Assembly: GCF_012933365.1 (NCBI RefSeq)
Contig: NZ_JABBVZ010000036.1
Span: 1 to 37,136, forward strand
DNA: 37,136 nucleotides
Direction: 5' to 3'
Source of the DNA: Sulfobacillus harzensis
Lineage (GTDB): Bacteria > Bacillota > Sulfobacillia > Sulfobacillales > Sulfobacillaceae
Every line of letters starts with the position of its first letter. The first letter of the stretch is position 1. The position numbers and the translations under genes are program-made. Below the pieces are notes generated by a model, which searched no databases, had not been told where the DNA came from, and worked only from the letters and a program-made list of their open reading frames with translations. This document shows, piece after piece, positions 1 to 7,042 of the stretch.

Positions 1-108
1 GCGCATAAGCGGGCGCTGGTCTTGACGGCACGCAAGTTGGTCGGCGTGGTCTACGGGATGCTGACCCGAGGCCAAATTTACGACGAAAGGAAGCTGATGC
101 CGCACTAA
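1..108 (+). CDS. IS110-family transposase, C-terminal end (partial)
   Basis: The window opens inside a reading frame whose last 35 codons end at a TAA at 106-108. The visible segment AHKRALVLTARKLVGVVYGM and the following residues resemble the C-terminal end of IS110/IS116/IS902 transposases, where a KRALVLTARKL-like stretch is followed by a short basic tail. The DEDD catalytic domain and the serine-containing C-terminal domain lie outside the window. IS110-type elements have no classical inverted repeats. In the IS110 subgroup the right end after the transposase is short and the bridge RNA is encoded in the left end, which would lie upstream of base 1. The family call rests on a short segment and is therefore moderate. 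Confidence 0.65.
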   Translation, partial: AHKRALVLTARKLVGVVYGMLTRGQIYDERKLMPH

Positions 109-129
109 GGGGACCGACAACCGATTTGC

Positions 130-150
130 CATTTACTACCACCTCCTTTC
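130..150 (-). promoter_or_regulatory. Strong ribosome binding site and ATG with no intact gene behind it (possible rpsP start)
   Basis: On the minus strand an AAGGAGGTGG ribosome site (148-139) is followed eight bases after GGAGGT by ATG at 132-130 and then GCA, giving Met-Ala. This lies about 100 bases after the ffh stop with no terminator between. In many Bacillota ffh is followed by rpsP, whose protein usually begins Met-Ala. The reading frame then runs at once into antisense of the IS110-type transposase, so the gene that used this site appears to have been displaced. That the gene was rpsP is inference from synteny. Confidence 0.5.
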
Positions 151-232
151 TGGACGGTTTAGTTCAGCCTGGCTTTTCCCGGCTGTCCCGTGAGAAAAAT
201 GGATCTTGACATTTAACCGCGGGACTTTCACA

Positions 233-1570
233 TCATCCCAAGGGCGGAAACGGCATCCGCGGCATACGCATGCGCCCCTTCTTGCCCTTCATTTGCTTCA
301 TCATCTTTTTGATCTCGTCAAACTGCTTCAAAAGGCGGTTGACTTCCTGGACCGTGGTACCGCTGCCGCGGGCAATGCGAAGCCGCCGACTGCCATCGAT
401 AATCTCCGGCCGCTGGCGCTCCTTCTTGGTCATGGAATTCAAAATCGCCTCCACGCGCACCACACTACGGTCATCCACCTTGTCCTTCATCTTAGCCATC
501 TTGCCGCCCATTCCCGGCATCATCTCCATAACCTTGGAGAGCGGCCCCAGCTTTTTGACCTGATCAATCATGGCGCGAAAATCATCCAAGGTGAAATCCG
601 CCTTGGTAATCTTCTCGGCCAATGCTTGAGTATCCTCACGATCCATGGACGCTTCGGCTTTTTCGATCAGAGTCAGAATATCGCCCATGCCGAGAATCCG
701 CGATGCCATGCGATCGGGATTAAAAGGCTCCAAATCTTCCAGTTTCTCACCGGATCCCACCAGCTTAATGGGCAGCTGGGTTACCTCACGGATGGACAAG
801 GCGGCGCCACCACGCGCATCACCGTCCAGCTTGGTCATCACAACCCCGGTCAGCGGCAAGCGCTCCTTAAAGGCCTCGGCGACTCGCACGGCATCTTGAC
901 CCGTCATGGCGTCAACCACCAGCAGCATCTCGTTGGCCGGGATGCGGGCATTCATGGCTTCCAGCTCGCCCATGAGGTCGTCATCAACGTGCAGACGGCC
1001 TGCGGTGTCGATGATGATGACATCTTTGGCCATGCGCCGTGACGCGGCTTTCCCCAGCTCCGCCAACTCCACCGGCGTCTTGGAAGGCTCGGTGACAACC
1101 GGCACTTGAATCTTGTCGGCCAGCACCTTCAACTGGTCTATAGCAGCGGGACGGTAGATGTCGGCCGCCACCAACAGCGGCTGCCGGCCTTGATGGCGCA
1201 ACATACGCGCCAGCTTGGCGCTGGCCGTCGTTTTACCGGCACCCTGCAGCCCGACCATATAAATCACCGTAGGCGGGTTCGAGGCCATGTGCACACGTTC
1301 CACGTGAGATCCCATCAACTGTATCAGCTCATCGCGCACAATGCGGATGACCGCTTGATCCGGCGTCAGGCTCTCCAGCACATCCTGACCCACAGCGCGG
1401 GCCTCAACGCGGCCCAAAAATTCGCGTACCACCTTGAAGTTGACGTCAGCTTCAAGAAGGGCTAGACGCACCTCACGCAATGCCTCTTTGACGTCCGCTT
1501 CGGTCAGGCGCCCCTTGTTGCGCATCCGTTTAAAGGTTTGCTGCAATTTTTCTGTCAGCGCGTCAAACAT
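233..1570 (-). CDS. ffh: Signal recognition particle protein Ffh (SRP54)
   Basis: This is the GTPase of the signal recognition particle, which binds signal peptides with 4.5S RNA and delivers ribosomes to FtsY at the membrane. The 445-residue length is normal. The N domain covers about residues 1-90. The G domain has GLQGAGKTT at 107-115, a DTAGRL switch motif and TKLDGDARGG. The methionine-rich M domain follows, with MMPGMGGKMAKMKDK and the RNA-binding GSGTTVQEVNRLLKQF stretch, and ends in a basic, Met-rich tail. The ATG start overlaps the ylxM stop by eight bases (ATGTTTGA), so the two are translationally coupled. No terminator is visible after the stop. Confidence 0.97.
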   Translation of the reverse strand: MFDALTEKLQQTFKRMRNKGRLTEADVKEALREVRLALLEADVNFKVVREFLGRVEARAVGQDVLESLTPDQAVIRIVRDELIQLMGSHVERVHMASNPPTVIYMVGLQGAGKTTASAKLARMLRHQGRQPLLVAADIYRPAAIDQLKVLADKIQVPVVTEPSKTPVELAELGKAASRRMAKDVIIIDTAGRLHVDDDLMGELEAMNARIPANEMLLVVDAMTGQDAVRVAEAFKERLPLTGVVMTKLDGDARGGAALSIREVTQLPIKLVGSGEKLEDLEPFNPDRMASRILGMGDILTLIEKAEASMDREDTQALAEKITKADFTLDDFRAMIDQVKKLGPLSKVMEMMPGMGGKMAKMKDKVDDRSVVRVEAILNSMTKKERQRPEIIDGSRRLRIARGSGTTVQEVNRLLKQFDEIKKMMKQMKGKKGRMRMPRMPFPPLG

Positions 1571-1883
1571 CCGTCAAGCCCTCCTCCTCCGCCCACTGCT
1601 CAACCACGGCGCGAACCTCGGGAACCCCTTTTAGGGCTGCCAGAAGCGTGCGAAAGCGGTCTCGGCGGCGCTCATTGGCTGCCAAAAGCCCCAACCGCGC
1701 TTCGTAATCTTCCAGCAGTTTTTCCGTACGATCCAACAAATCATAGACGGCCGCCCGGGAAATTTTGCGGGCCTCGCCAATCTCCGCCAGCGACCAGTCC
1801 TCCATGTAGTAGAGCTGCCAGACCTCCTGCTGATGATCGGTTAAGAGCGGTCCATACATATCAAACAACAACCCCGCGCGCAC
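1563..1883 (-). CDS. ylxM: YlxM/p13-like helix-turn-helix protein
   Basis: YlxM is a small DNA-binding-like protein encoded immediately before ffh in most Bacillota and thought to modulate SRP expression or function. The sequence has the family pattern: a YGPLLTDHQQEVWQLYYMED stretch, then a sigma-70 region 4-like helix-turn-helix (LAEIGEARKISRAAVYDLLDR). The start is uncertain. The first in-frame standard start is GTG at 1883, but the good ribosome site (GGAGGAGAGAGGG, near 1917-1905) lies over 20 bases upstream. A CTG at 1892-1890 would fit the spacing better and add three residues. The gene is expressed from the sigma-A promoter at 1955-1983. Confidence 0.88.
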   Translation of the reverse strand: MRAGLLFDMYGPLLTDHQQEVWQLYYMEDWSLAEIGEARKISRAAVYDLLDRTEKLLEDYEARLGLLAANERRRDRFRTLLAALKGVPEVRAVVEQWAEEEGLTDV

Positions 1884-1922
1884 GCGATCCAGCGACTTGG
1901 CCGTCCCTCTCTCCTCCTGTTC

Positions 1923-1946
1923 CTGTCAAGGTTTTTCCCTTGACAG
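1923..1946 (-). promoter_or_regulatory. Perfect 9-bp hairpin at the 5' end of the ylxM-ffh transcript
   Basis: CTGTCAAGG at 1923-1931 is the exact reverse complement of CCTTGACAG at 1938-1946, separated by six bases. The expected transcription start from the adjacent promoter is near 1948, so the mRNA would begin with this hairpin. It has no T-tract on the minus strand and is unlikely to be a terminator. It may protect the 5' end, or be a protein-binding operator at DNA level. Confidence 0.6.
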
Positions 1947-1954
1947 CCTTATCG

Positions 1955-1983
1955 ATTGTACTGTCTTCAGCCCTAAATGTCAA
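1955..1983 (-). promoter_or_regulatory. Sigma-A promoter of ylxM-ffh
   Basis: The minus strand has a perfect -35 TTGACA (1983-1978), a 17-base spacer and a -10 TACAAT (1960-1955). It lies about 75 bases before ylxM and points into the ylxM-ffh pair. It implies that these genes are transcribed independently of smc-ftsY, from which they are separated by about 7.5 kb. Confidence 0.85.
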
Positions 1984-2002
1984 CCGACGATGGAAATACC
2001 AT

Positions 2003-2028
2003 AAAAAAGGCCGCCCTACCGAGCGGCC
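2003..2028 (-). terminator. Rho-independent terminator after the small unknown gene
   Basis: On the minus strand GGCCGC (2028-2023) and GCGGCC (2014-2009) form a stem around an eight-base loop and are followed by six T (2008-2003). It closes the 2046-2384 gene and separates it from the ylxM promoter. Confidence 0.8.
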
Positions 2029-2045
2029 GTCATCTTAGAAGCGAC

Positions 2046-2384
2046 TTAAAACTGACTCGAAACCGCACTGTCCAGCGTCTTCGCGCGACTCTCCTCGATT
2101 CTCTGAATCGCCTCGTGAACGTCTTGCGACGCTCCATGGGTAAGTTTCAACACCCGACTCCAGTTGACCACCACCGCATGTGGAGGCACGGCACCGCGCC
2201 GCATGTGGCTTCGCAGGAGACCGGTGGCCACCACCGCCACGTGCTCTGAAAATCCTTCGACTTCATAATGGCCTAGGTGGGTGATGCGCACGGGGTAGTC
2301 TTCGAGCCGATAAACCCCTTCCTTAATTTCGAACCGTACTTCCCACGCCTCGTCATGCCACTGTACGGAACGCACCTTCACCAA
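2046..2384 (-). CDS. Small protein of unknown function
   Basis: I do not recognise this protein. The frame is open from an ATG at 2414, but a clear AAGGAGG ribosome site lies inside that extension. It is placed nine bases before a TTG at 2384-2382 (twelve before GTG at 2381), so the likely start gives a protein of about 112 residues beginning (M)VKVRSVQWHDEAWEV. The first half looks like a beta-rich fold (VRFEIKEGVYRLEDYPVRI, then HLGHYEVEGFSEHVAVVATG). The C-terminus is a charged helix. There is no signal peptide or membrane segment. It is monocistronic, with its own terminator, and is transcribed away from amtB. The alternative start adds ten residues. Confidence 0.6.
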   Translation of the reverse strand: MVKVRSVQWHDEAWEVRFEIKEGVYRLEDYPVRITHLGHYEVEGFSEHVAVVATGLLRSHMRRGAVPPHAVVVNWSRVLKLTHGASQDVHEAIQRIEESRAKTLDSAVSSQF

Positions 2385-2657
2385 GAGGCGCCCCCTCCTT
2401 CCCACTGTCGCCATGGGAACTCAAGCCCCGGCTTACACACTCTCAGCGATATTATATCCGAGATCGGGTGTAGCGCCGGCCGATTTCCACCGAAAAAGCC
2501 ATCGTCGGCCTCCCATCGCCAACGCCACGAAGCACCGCTGCCACACCGTTCCAGGCACCGGCCGCCAATACCTTACATAAATTCTGATGAATTTCCCCGT
2601 ATTCCGCCGATATTGATAACCACTTAGTCATATTCACGTCAATATTTCCGATTCTCA

Positions 2658-2674
2658 TGTTAGCTCTCTTGACA
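2658..2674 (+). promoter_or_regulatory. GlnR/TnrA-type nitrogen regulator box
   Basis: The 17 bases TGTTAGCTCTCTTGACA match the GlnR/TnrA consensus TGTNAN7TNACA at every fixed position. The right half-site is the -35 hexamer of the amtB promoter, a position expected for GlnR-type repression when nitrogen is plentiful. The match to an established consensus in front of an ammonium transporter is strong. Whether GlnR or TnrA exists in this genome cannot be seen here. Confidence 0.75.
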
Positions 2675-2697
2675 TACCTTACACAACATCCTACTAT
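2669..2697 (+). promoter_or_regulatory. Sigma-A promoter of amtB
   Basis: A perfect -35 TTGACA (2669-2674), a 17-base spacer and a -10 TACTAT (2692-2697) lie 35 bases before the amtB start. The -35 element is embedded in the GlnR/TnrA-type box. Confidence 0.85.
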
Positions 2698-2732
2698 TTC
2701 TCATTAATATACTAAAGAAAGGGGTTTAACCC

Positions 2733-4100
2733 ATGCTCATCCCGTCTCCGCATTATTTGAATCCCGGGGACAATTCCTGGCAGCTGACCGCGGCCACATT
2801 TGTCGGCCTGCAAACGGTCCCCGGCCTGGCCATCCTCTACGGAGGCATTGTCAAGAAGAAATGGGCCGTGAACTCCGCGATGATGGTCCTGTACGCGTTC
2901 GCGATTGTCATGGTCTCCTGGGTTCTGTTTGGATTTAGCATGGGTTTCGGCAGTCCGCTCAAACTAGGGCCTGGCATCTTGAGTGCGCTTGTCGGCGTTC
3001 CCCACCCAGTTCTCTCGAATCTCTACCTACAGGGCCAGGCTTCCGTTCCCCTATTGAACGGCTTGATGCCTTCCTTACAGTTCCCTCAATCCTCACTGAT
3101 ATACTTTCAGTTTGTGTTCGCTGCCATCGCTCCCGCCATTTTAGCCGGCGGCGTGTTGGGTCGTATGAATTTCCGGGCCTGGATGATCTTCGTTCCTGCG
3201 TGGTCCACCCTGGTATATACCGTCAACGCGTTCATGCTGTGGGGCGGCGGATGGCTCAGCCAATTAGGGGCGGTCGATTATTCGGGTGGATATGTCATCC
3301 ACGTCGCTGCTGGCATTTCCGGCTTTGTCGCGGCCGCTGTGGTTGGACCGCGTCTGGTTGGAGACCGGCGCGACTTCAATGCCAATAATCTGCTTCTGGC
3401 TCTCGCTGGGGCGGGCATTCTATGGCTTGGCTGGAACGGCTTCAACGGCGGTGACCCGTATTTCGCCAACGCCGATGCGGCGGCCTCGGTGCTCAACACC
3501 AACATCGCCACCGCGGTTGCCTTAGTGAGCTGGCTGACGCTCGACCTCTGGACCTCCAACCGCCCATCACTCGTCGGCGCGATTAACGGCATGATCTGCG
3601 GACTTGTCGCCATTACCCCGGCCGCCGGTTACGTTAATGGCTATGGCGCCATCTTCATTGGTGTCGCCGCCAGCGTCATCCCCTGGATGACCATGCGCTG
3701 GCTGCCGCGCACCCGCTTCTTCGGCAAAGTCGACGATACCCTGGGGGTCTTCCACACCCACTTTGTCGCCGGTGCCATTGGAGGACTGATGACGGGCATC
3801 TTCGCTGATCCCCACATGCTCGAATATCTTGGGATACACACCGCCGGAGCGGCTGTGACCGGTCTAGCCTATGGCAATCCCCATCAACTCTGGGCCCAAT
3901 TTGTGGCGCTGCTGGTCATCGTCGCCTATGACGGAGCCATGACTTGGGGGATTTTGAAACTCATCGGTCTCGTCATCCCCCTCCGTGCCAGACAACCCGA
4001 GCTTATCGCGGGTGATCGGGAAATCCACGGGGAGATTAGCTCCAGTGTTGAGAGCGACGAGGGCGACGACGAGGACGAGGTTGCCTTCGGAAGCTTCTAG
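2733..4100 (+). CDS. amtB: Ammonium transporter (Amt/MEP/Rh family)
   Basis: This is an ammonium channel/transporter of the inner membrane, 455 residues with about eleven hydrophobic helices. It carries the family hallmarks VGLQTVPGLAILYGG near residues 24-38 and the twin pore histidines, H190 in GYVIHVAAG and H343 in FHTHFVAGAIGG. An AAAGGGG ribosome site precedes the ATG at normal distance. The C-terminal cytoplasmic tail is unusual: from about residue 434 it is highly acidic (SSVESDEGDDEDEV), whereas canonical tails that contact GlnK are not. The promoter carries a GlnR/TnrA-type box. A glnK (PII) gene, the usual partner, is absent. The next gene, 38 bases on, is a HisA-like protein. Confidence 0.95.
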   Translation: MLIPSPHYLNPGDNSWQLTAATFVGLQTVPGLAILYGGIVKKKWAVNSAMMVLYAFAIVMVSWVLFGFSMGFGSPLKLGPGILSALVGVPHPVLSNLYLQGQASVPLLNGLMPSLQFPQSSLIYFQFVFAAIAPAILAGGVLGRMNFRAWMIFVPAWSTLVYTVNAFMLWGGGWLSQLGAVDYSGGYVIHVAAGISGFVAAAVVGPRLVGDRRDFNANNLLLALAGAGILWLGWNGFNGGDPYFANADAAASVLNTNIATAVALVSWLTLDLWTSNRPSLVGAINGMICGLVAITPAAGYVNGYGAIFIGVAASVIPWMTMRWLPRTRFFGKVDDTLGVFHTHFVAGAIGGLMTGIFADPHMLEYLGIHTAGAAVTGLAYGNPHQLWAQFVALLVIVAYDGAMTWGILKLIGLVIPLRARQPELIAGDREIHGEISSSVESDEGDDEDEVAFGSF

Positions 4101-4138
4101 CAAGGAGACCACAGAAACCGCATCGGAGGAGGTTGGCG

Positions 4139-4819
4139 ATGTCATCGTTCGAGATTGTGCCGTCGATTCCCGTCGCCTACGGCCGCGTGATTAGCTACGA
4201 ACCCGTCCCTAATCACGGCCACAACCCGTTGGCGGCCGCGTGGCACTGGATTTCCCAGGGCGCTCAGCGCATTCATGTCGAAGAACTGAGCCTAAGCCAT
4301 CACGCGTCGCCGGCACTGCTGCTGGGGTGCCGTCCCAGTCTGGTGCCTGTCCAAGTCGGCGGCGGGATACGCGACCCAGATTATGCTCGCGTGCTGCTCC
4401 AACAAGGCGCCGATCGACTGGTGATAAGCCATAGCTGGCGCACACCAGAGCTCTTTCGGATGATGGCTGAAGCGGTCCCGCCATCCCACCTGATGGTAGC
4501 CGCCGGCCTCGATGAAACCAGCAGCCCCCCCATTCAGACATCACTTAGGCATGCAAGCGCTGCGGGAGTCCGCGACGTGCTGCTGATGGGAGTCTGGAGC
4601 ACCCCGACCGTGTTCCCGTCTCAGACAAAGGCCGTGAAGCGTTGTCAGGCTGAGGGACTACGGGTTTGGGCAGCCGGTGGAATCCGTCACCTCGAAACGG
4701 TCCGGCGCCTGAAACAACTGGGCATATCCGGCATCATGGTCGGAAAGGCGCTCTATGATGGTTCGCTCAGCTTTGAGTCATTAAAGCAGTTGGCTGATCC
4801 CCCGTTCATCAACGGCTAA
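4139..4819 (+). CDS. Divergent HisA-like TIM-barrel protein
   Basis: The 226-residue protein aligns along its length with HisA, the ProFAR isomerase of histidine synthesis. It keeps the phosphate-binding segments VQVGGGIRD (72-79), WAAGGIR (177-183) and IMVGKALYDG (199-208). One catalytic aspartate is missing: the PAID motif at strand 1 (Asp8 of T. maritima HisA) reads PSIP, with Pro11 at the Asp site. The second (Asp127) seems kept as Asp125 in AGLDE. The strand-6 Thr164 is Met150, and the following DGT is replaced. It is therefore probably not a normal ProFAR isomerase. The start is the ATG at 4139, six bases after GGAGGAGG; a TTG six bases earlier is less likely. It is probably cotranscribed with amtB. 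Confidence 0.75.
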   Translation: MSSFEIVPSIPVAYGRVISYEPVPNHGHNPLAAAWHWISQGAQRIHVEELSLSHHASPALLLGCRPSLVPVQVGGGIRDPDYARVLLQQGADRLVISHSWRTPELFRMMAEAVPPSHLMVAAGLDETSSPPIQTSLRHASAAGVRDVLLMGVWSTPTVFPSQTKAVKRCQAEGLRVWAAGGIRHLETVRRLKQLGISGIMVGKALYDGSLSFESLKQLADPPFING

Positions 4820-4830
4820 CAACCCAGAAA

Positions 4831-4865
4831 ATGCGTGAGGCCGGTGCACAGCCGGCCTTACGCAT
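4831..4865. terminator. Long hairpin between convergent genes
   Basis: ATGCGT and AGGCCGG (4831-4844) pair with CCGGCCT and ACGCAT (4852-4865), giving a 13-bp stem with one mismatch and a loop of about seven bases. It lies 11 bases after the HisA-like stop and 26 before the stop of the convergent phosphatase gene. There is no clear T-tract on either side, so it may act as a weak bidirectional terminator or as a 3'-end barrier. Confidence 0.6.
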
Positions 4866-4891
4866 GATGTCCCGTAATGACGCGAAGGCCG

Positions 4892-5638
4892 TTACCCTGC
4901 GTTTTCGGATTCCTCGGGCATGAGCGGCTCATCGAGAAACTGTCTCAGCCCCTCCAGCACGCCTAACGCACCTTCGTAGCGTGCACGAACAATCACCGGT
5001 GGAAGCGATTCCTTAATCTCCAAGGTGCCGTTGGCGACCAGAACGCCCCGGTAGCGCCCCTCCATCAAGTCGACATCGTTTTCCGCATCACCGGCCACAA
5101 AACATTGTTGAGCGCGCAAATTCAACCGTCCCAAGATGTATTTCAGAGCCCGGCCCTTGAAGGCGCCACGAGGCACAATGTCTAACCGGCGCTCCTCGTC
5201 GTTCCATAGTGTTCGGTGCATCACCCCGGCCCGGACCAATCGCGTTCGGGCTTCGCCGAGCGCTTGATAGCTGTCGACGCGGTAGGCCAGACGCCAATGC
5301 GAACTGCGCCCCAGGTACTCCACCCCCGAAACCTCATCGAGGGTGCGCATTACGCGTCTCGGAGACCAATCACGGCGCTGTTGAAACGCCCAGGATTCGT
5401 CAACCCGCAAGTCTGGACCCCAGTACACATCCGCTCCGATATCGGTCGCCAGTGCCAAAGGCTCCGGAAACCCATGCCTTTTGAGCATCGTCTCGGCATT
5501 GGCGCGGGTACGGCCCGTGAGGTAAATGACCCCAATCTCAGGACGCGCATGGAGAAAAGCGGCCAGTTCCGCTTCGCCCCCGCAACCGATTAAGGTGCCG
5601 TCAATGTCAGAAGCCAACACCCACTTGATCCCTGCCAT
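4892..5638 (-). CDS. HAD phosphatase, sucrose-phosphate phosphatase-like
   Basis: This 248-residue HAD-superfamily phosphatase has motif I ASDIDGTLI (nucleophile Asp11, acid Asp13), motif II YLTGRT, a Lys in the GRALKYILG segment and motif IV VAGDAENDVDLM. The small cap domain and spacing resemble sucrose-6-phosphate phosphatase (S6PP family). That fits its partner, a glycosyltransferase like sucrose-phosphate synthase. Its ATG lies six bases after AGGAGGTGA and overlaps the end of the glycosyltransferase gene by 32 bases, so the two are coupled. Expected reaction: removal of phosphate from sucrose-6-phosphate, or from a related glycosyl-phosphate osmolyte. The exact substrate is inferred. 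Confidence 0.8.
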   Translation of the reverse strand: MAGIKWVLASDIDGTLIGCGGEAELAAFLHARPEIGVIYLTGRTRANAETMLKRHGFPEPLALATDIGADVYWGPDLRVDESWAFQQRRDWSPRRVMRTLDEVSGVEYLGRSSHWRLAYRVDSYQALGEARTRLVRAGVMHRTLWNDEERRLDIVPRGAFKGRALKYILGRLNLRAQQCFVAGDAENDVDLMEGRYRGVLVANGTLEIKESLPPVIVRARYEGALGVLEGLRQFLDEPLMPEESENAG

Positions 5639-6830
5639 TACCGGTCACCTCCTGATAACAGGCCACCATCTGCTCGGCCATATGCGCCACCGTATGAGAG
5701 CCATGAACCTTTTCTTGACCACGACTTCCCATCCTACGAGCCTTGGTGGGGTCTGCCCACAAGTCGAGAGCCTGTTCCCAGAGCCCCTCCATGTCATTGC
5801 GCTCAACTAAAAACCCGTTCGTCCCGGACTCCACCCAATCTTGCACACCGGGTACGCGGGTACCCACAACCGGCACGCCCGATGCCAAGCTTTCCAACAC
5901 CGCCATGCCCAGAGTAGGCCCTTGGTTGGGAGCCACTAACACTTGCGAGGCAGCGATATATGGCGCCACTCCGCGATGCGGCATCCCGCCGACAAACTGC
6001 ACGTGCGTGCCGAGCCGTTCTTTCAGGACTCGGAGATCCGCCAAAACGGGCTCGCCGTGTTGGACCTCCCGACGCGTGCCTCCTAGTACCAGAAGCACAA
6101 AATCCTCGGGCAGATCTCGTCGGCCAAGCGATTCTAATGCCTGACGCAAGCCGCGTGCGAGCTCAAGCCGTCCCACATAAATGACTGGACGACGCTTCAA
6201 GCTTAGCGTTCGCAGTACCGGACCAGCGTCTCGGCTGAAAAATTGCGTCGGATCGACGCCCGGCGGGACAACATAGACCGGAAGTGACGGGTTGGCCTGG
6301 TGAATAATGTCCGCCTCGCTGAGGTACGACACCACCACTGCGGTCGCCTCACGCAACAGTCGACGCTCAACCTCCACCCGCTCAGTTTGCAGCATTTCTC
6401 CAGGGCGCTGGGTCCACTCGGCCATCTTCACTGGCGAATGGATCCAAGGAAGGCCGGTTTCTTGATGAATCCGTTCCGCCACCAACCCGCTAATCCAGTA
6501 ATGGCTGTGGATCAGTTGATGCGACCGCCCGCTTTCCTTAAGCCAGGCCAATGCCTGCTCGCTCAGCGCATCGACAACCTCTGACCAGCCCGCTTCATTG
6601 TTTTTCTCCAGTCCTTCCTGAAGACGTACCACTTGCCCCAAATGGCCCAGACTAAATTTTTCCGGCCACAACGGGTTTTTCTGCGCGGTGAGCACATCCA
6701 CGCCGTAGCCATGCGCTTGTATGTGCTTAACCAGTTCCCGAATAAGTATCTGCTGGCCGCCGACCGCCCCGCTGTCACCATAGGTGAGCGGATCGGCATG
6801 CAGGGAAATTTGTAAAACACGACGAATCAT
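5607..6830 (-). CDS. GT4 glycosyltransferase, sucrose-phosphate synthase-like
   Basis: The protein (407 residues from the chosen start) is a two-domain GT-B glycosyltransferase of family GT4. The N-terminal domain shows the sucrose synthase/sucrose-phosphate synthase pattern ISLHADPL...GAVGGQQILIRELVK. HSHYWISGL follows, then VPPGVDPTQFF, VGRLELARGLRQ and the donor-site motif PTLGMAVLESLASGVPVVGT. With the downstream phosphatase it should form a two-step route to sucrose or a similar compatible solute. The frame is open upstream, but the ATG at 6830 sits seven bases after GGGAGGA and matches the family start. A c-di-AMP riboswitch with a terminator precedes the gene. Donor and acceptor are inferred. 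Confidence 0.82.
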   Translation of the reverse strand: MIRRVLQISLHADPLTYGDSGAVGGQQILIRELVKHIQAHGYGVDVLTAQKNPLWPEKFSLGHLGQVVRLQEGLEKNNEAGWSEVVDALSEQALAWLKESGRSHQLIHSHYWISGLVAERIHQETGLPWIHSPVKMAEWTQRPGEMLQTERVEVERRLLREATAVVVSYLSEADIIHQANPSLPVYVVPPGVDPTQFFSRDAGPVLRTLSLKRRPVIYVGRLELARGLRQALESLGRRDLPEDFVLLVLGGTRREVQHGEPVLADLRVLKERLGTHVQFVGGMPHRGVAPYIAASQVLVAPNQGPTLGMAVLESLASGVPVVGTRVPGVQDWVESGTNGFLVERNDMEGLWEQALDLWADPTKARRMGSRGQEKVHGSHTVAHMAEQMVACYQEVTGNGRDQVGVGF

Positions 6831-6860
6831 CAAGCATTCCTCCCTCAAAAACCTGGGCAG

Positions 6861-6886
6861 AAAAAAACCCCAGGAACCCCGGGGGG
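6861..6886 (-). terminator. Regulatory terminator of the riboswitch leader
   Basis: On the minus strand a run of C (6886-6881) can pair with GGGG (6871-6868) and is followed by seven T (6867-6861), 31 bases before the glycosyltransferase start. The same GGGG is also part of CCTGGG (6874-6869), which can pair with CCCAGG (6857-6852) across the T-tract. That is an alternative fold that would break the terminator. This is the arrangement expected of a transcriptional expression platform. Which fold the ligand favours is inferred from other ydaO switches, which are OFF switches. Confidence 0.65.
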
Positions 6887-6914
6887 AGAGGGACACCGAT
6901 ATGGGAAGACACCT

Positions 6915-7035
6915 TGAGCCCCCAACGCCTACGAAGTTAGCTGACGGGTTAGGGCCGTGGTCGTGCCCCTTGTTAAAACAATTCACCCCGATCTGACTGG
7001 GTCCTCCGCTTCACACGAATTCGGCGCTTTCAAGG
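6915..7035 (-). ncRNA. c-di-AMP riboswitch (ydaO/yuaA type)
   Basis: The leader RNA carries the conserved elements of the ydaO aptamer in order on the minus strand: GAAGCGGAGGACCCA (7012-6998), GGGGTGAA (6988-6981), and the hallmark ACCCGTCAGCTAAC followed by TTCGTAGGCGTT (about 6948-6924). A closing P1 helix can form between GCGCC (7027-7023) and GGCGT (6929-6925). The aptamer lies between a sigma-A promoter and an intrinsic terminator, before the sucrose-type synthase gene. ydaO switches bind cyclic di-AMP and usually turn off genes for osmolyte, potassium or cell-wall functions at high c-di-AMP. The family assignment is confident. The regulatory direction is inferred. Confidence 0.9.
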
Positions 7036-7042
7036 TACCTCC

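Larger units (their letters stand above)
2415..2732. other. Intergenic region between the small unknown gene and amtB
   Basis: This 318-base divergent spacer is markedly richer in A and T toward amtB than its surroundings. It holds the amtB promoter and a GlnR/TnrA-type box (listed separately). It also has a 7-bp inverted repeat ATATTGA (2610-2616)/TCAATAT (2639-2645). A lone TATAAT on the minus strand (2456-2451), without a good -35, could serve the small unknown gene. A 68-codon minus-strand frame here has no good ribosome site and is not called. Confidence 0.6.

Noticed and set aside
1..132. Open minus-strand frame from the ATG at 132 to the window edge
   Set aside because: It is antisense to the transposase frame and its residues match no ribosomal protein; openness is explained by the GC-rich complementary strand. 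Only the start and ribosome site are reported.
2452..2658. 68-codon minus-strand frame upstream of amtB
   Set aside because: It has no good ribosome site, overlaps the amtB control region and shows no recognisable fold.
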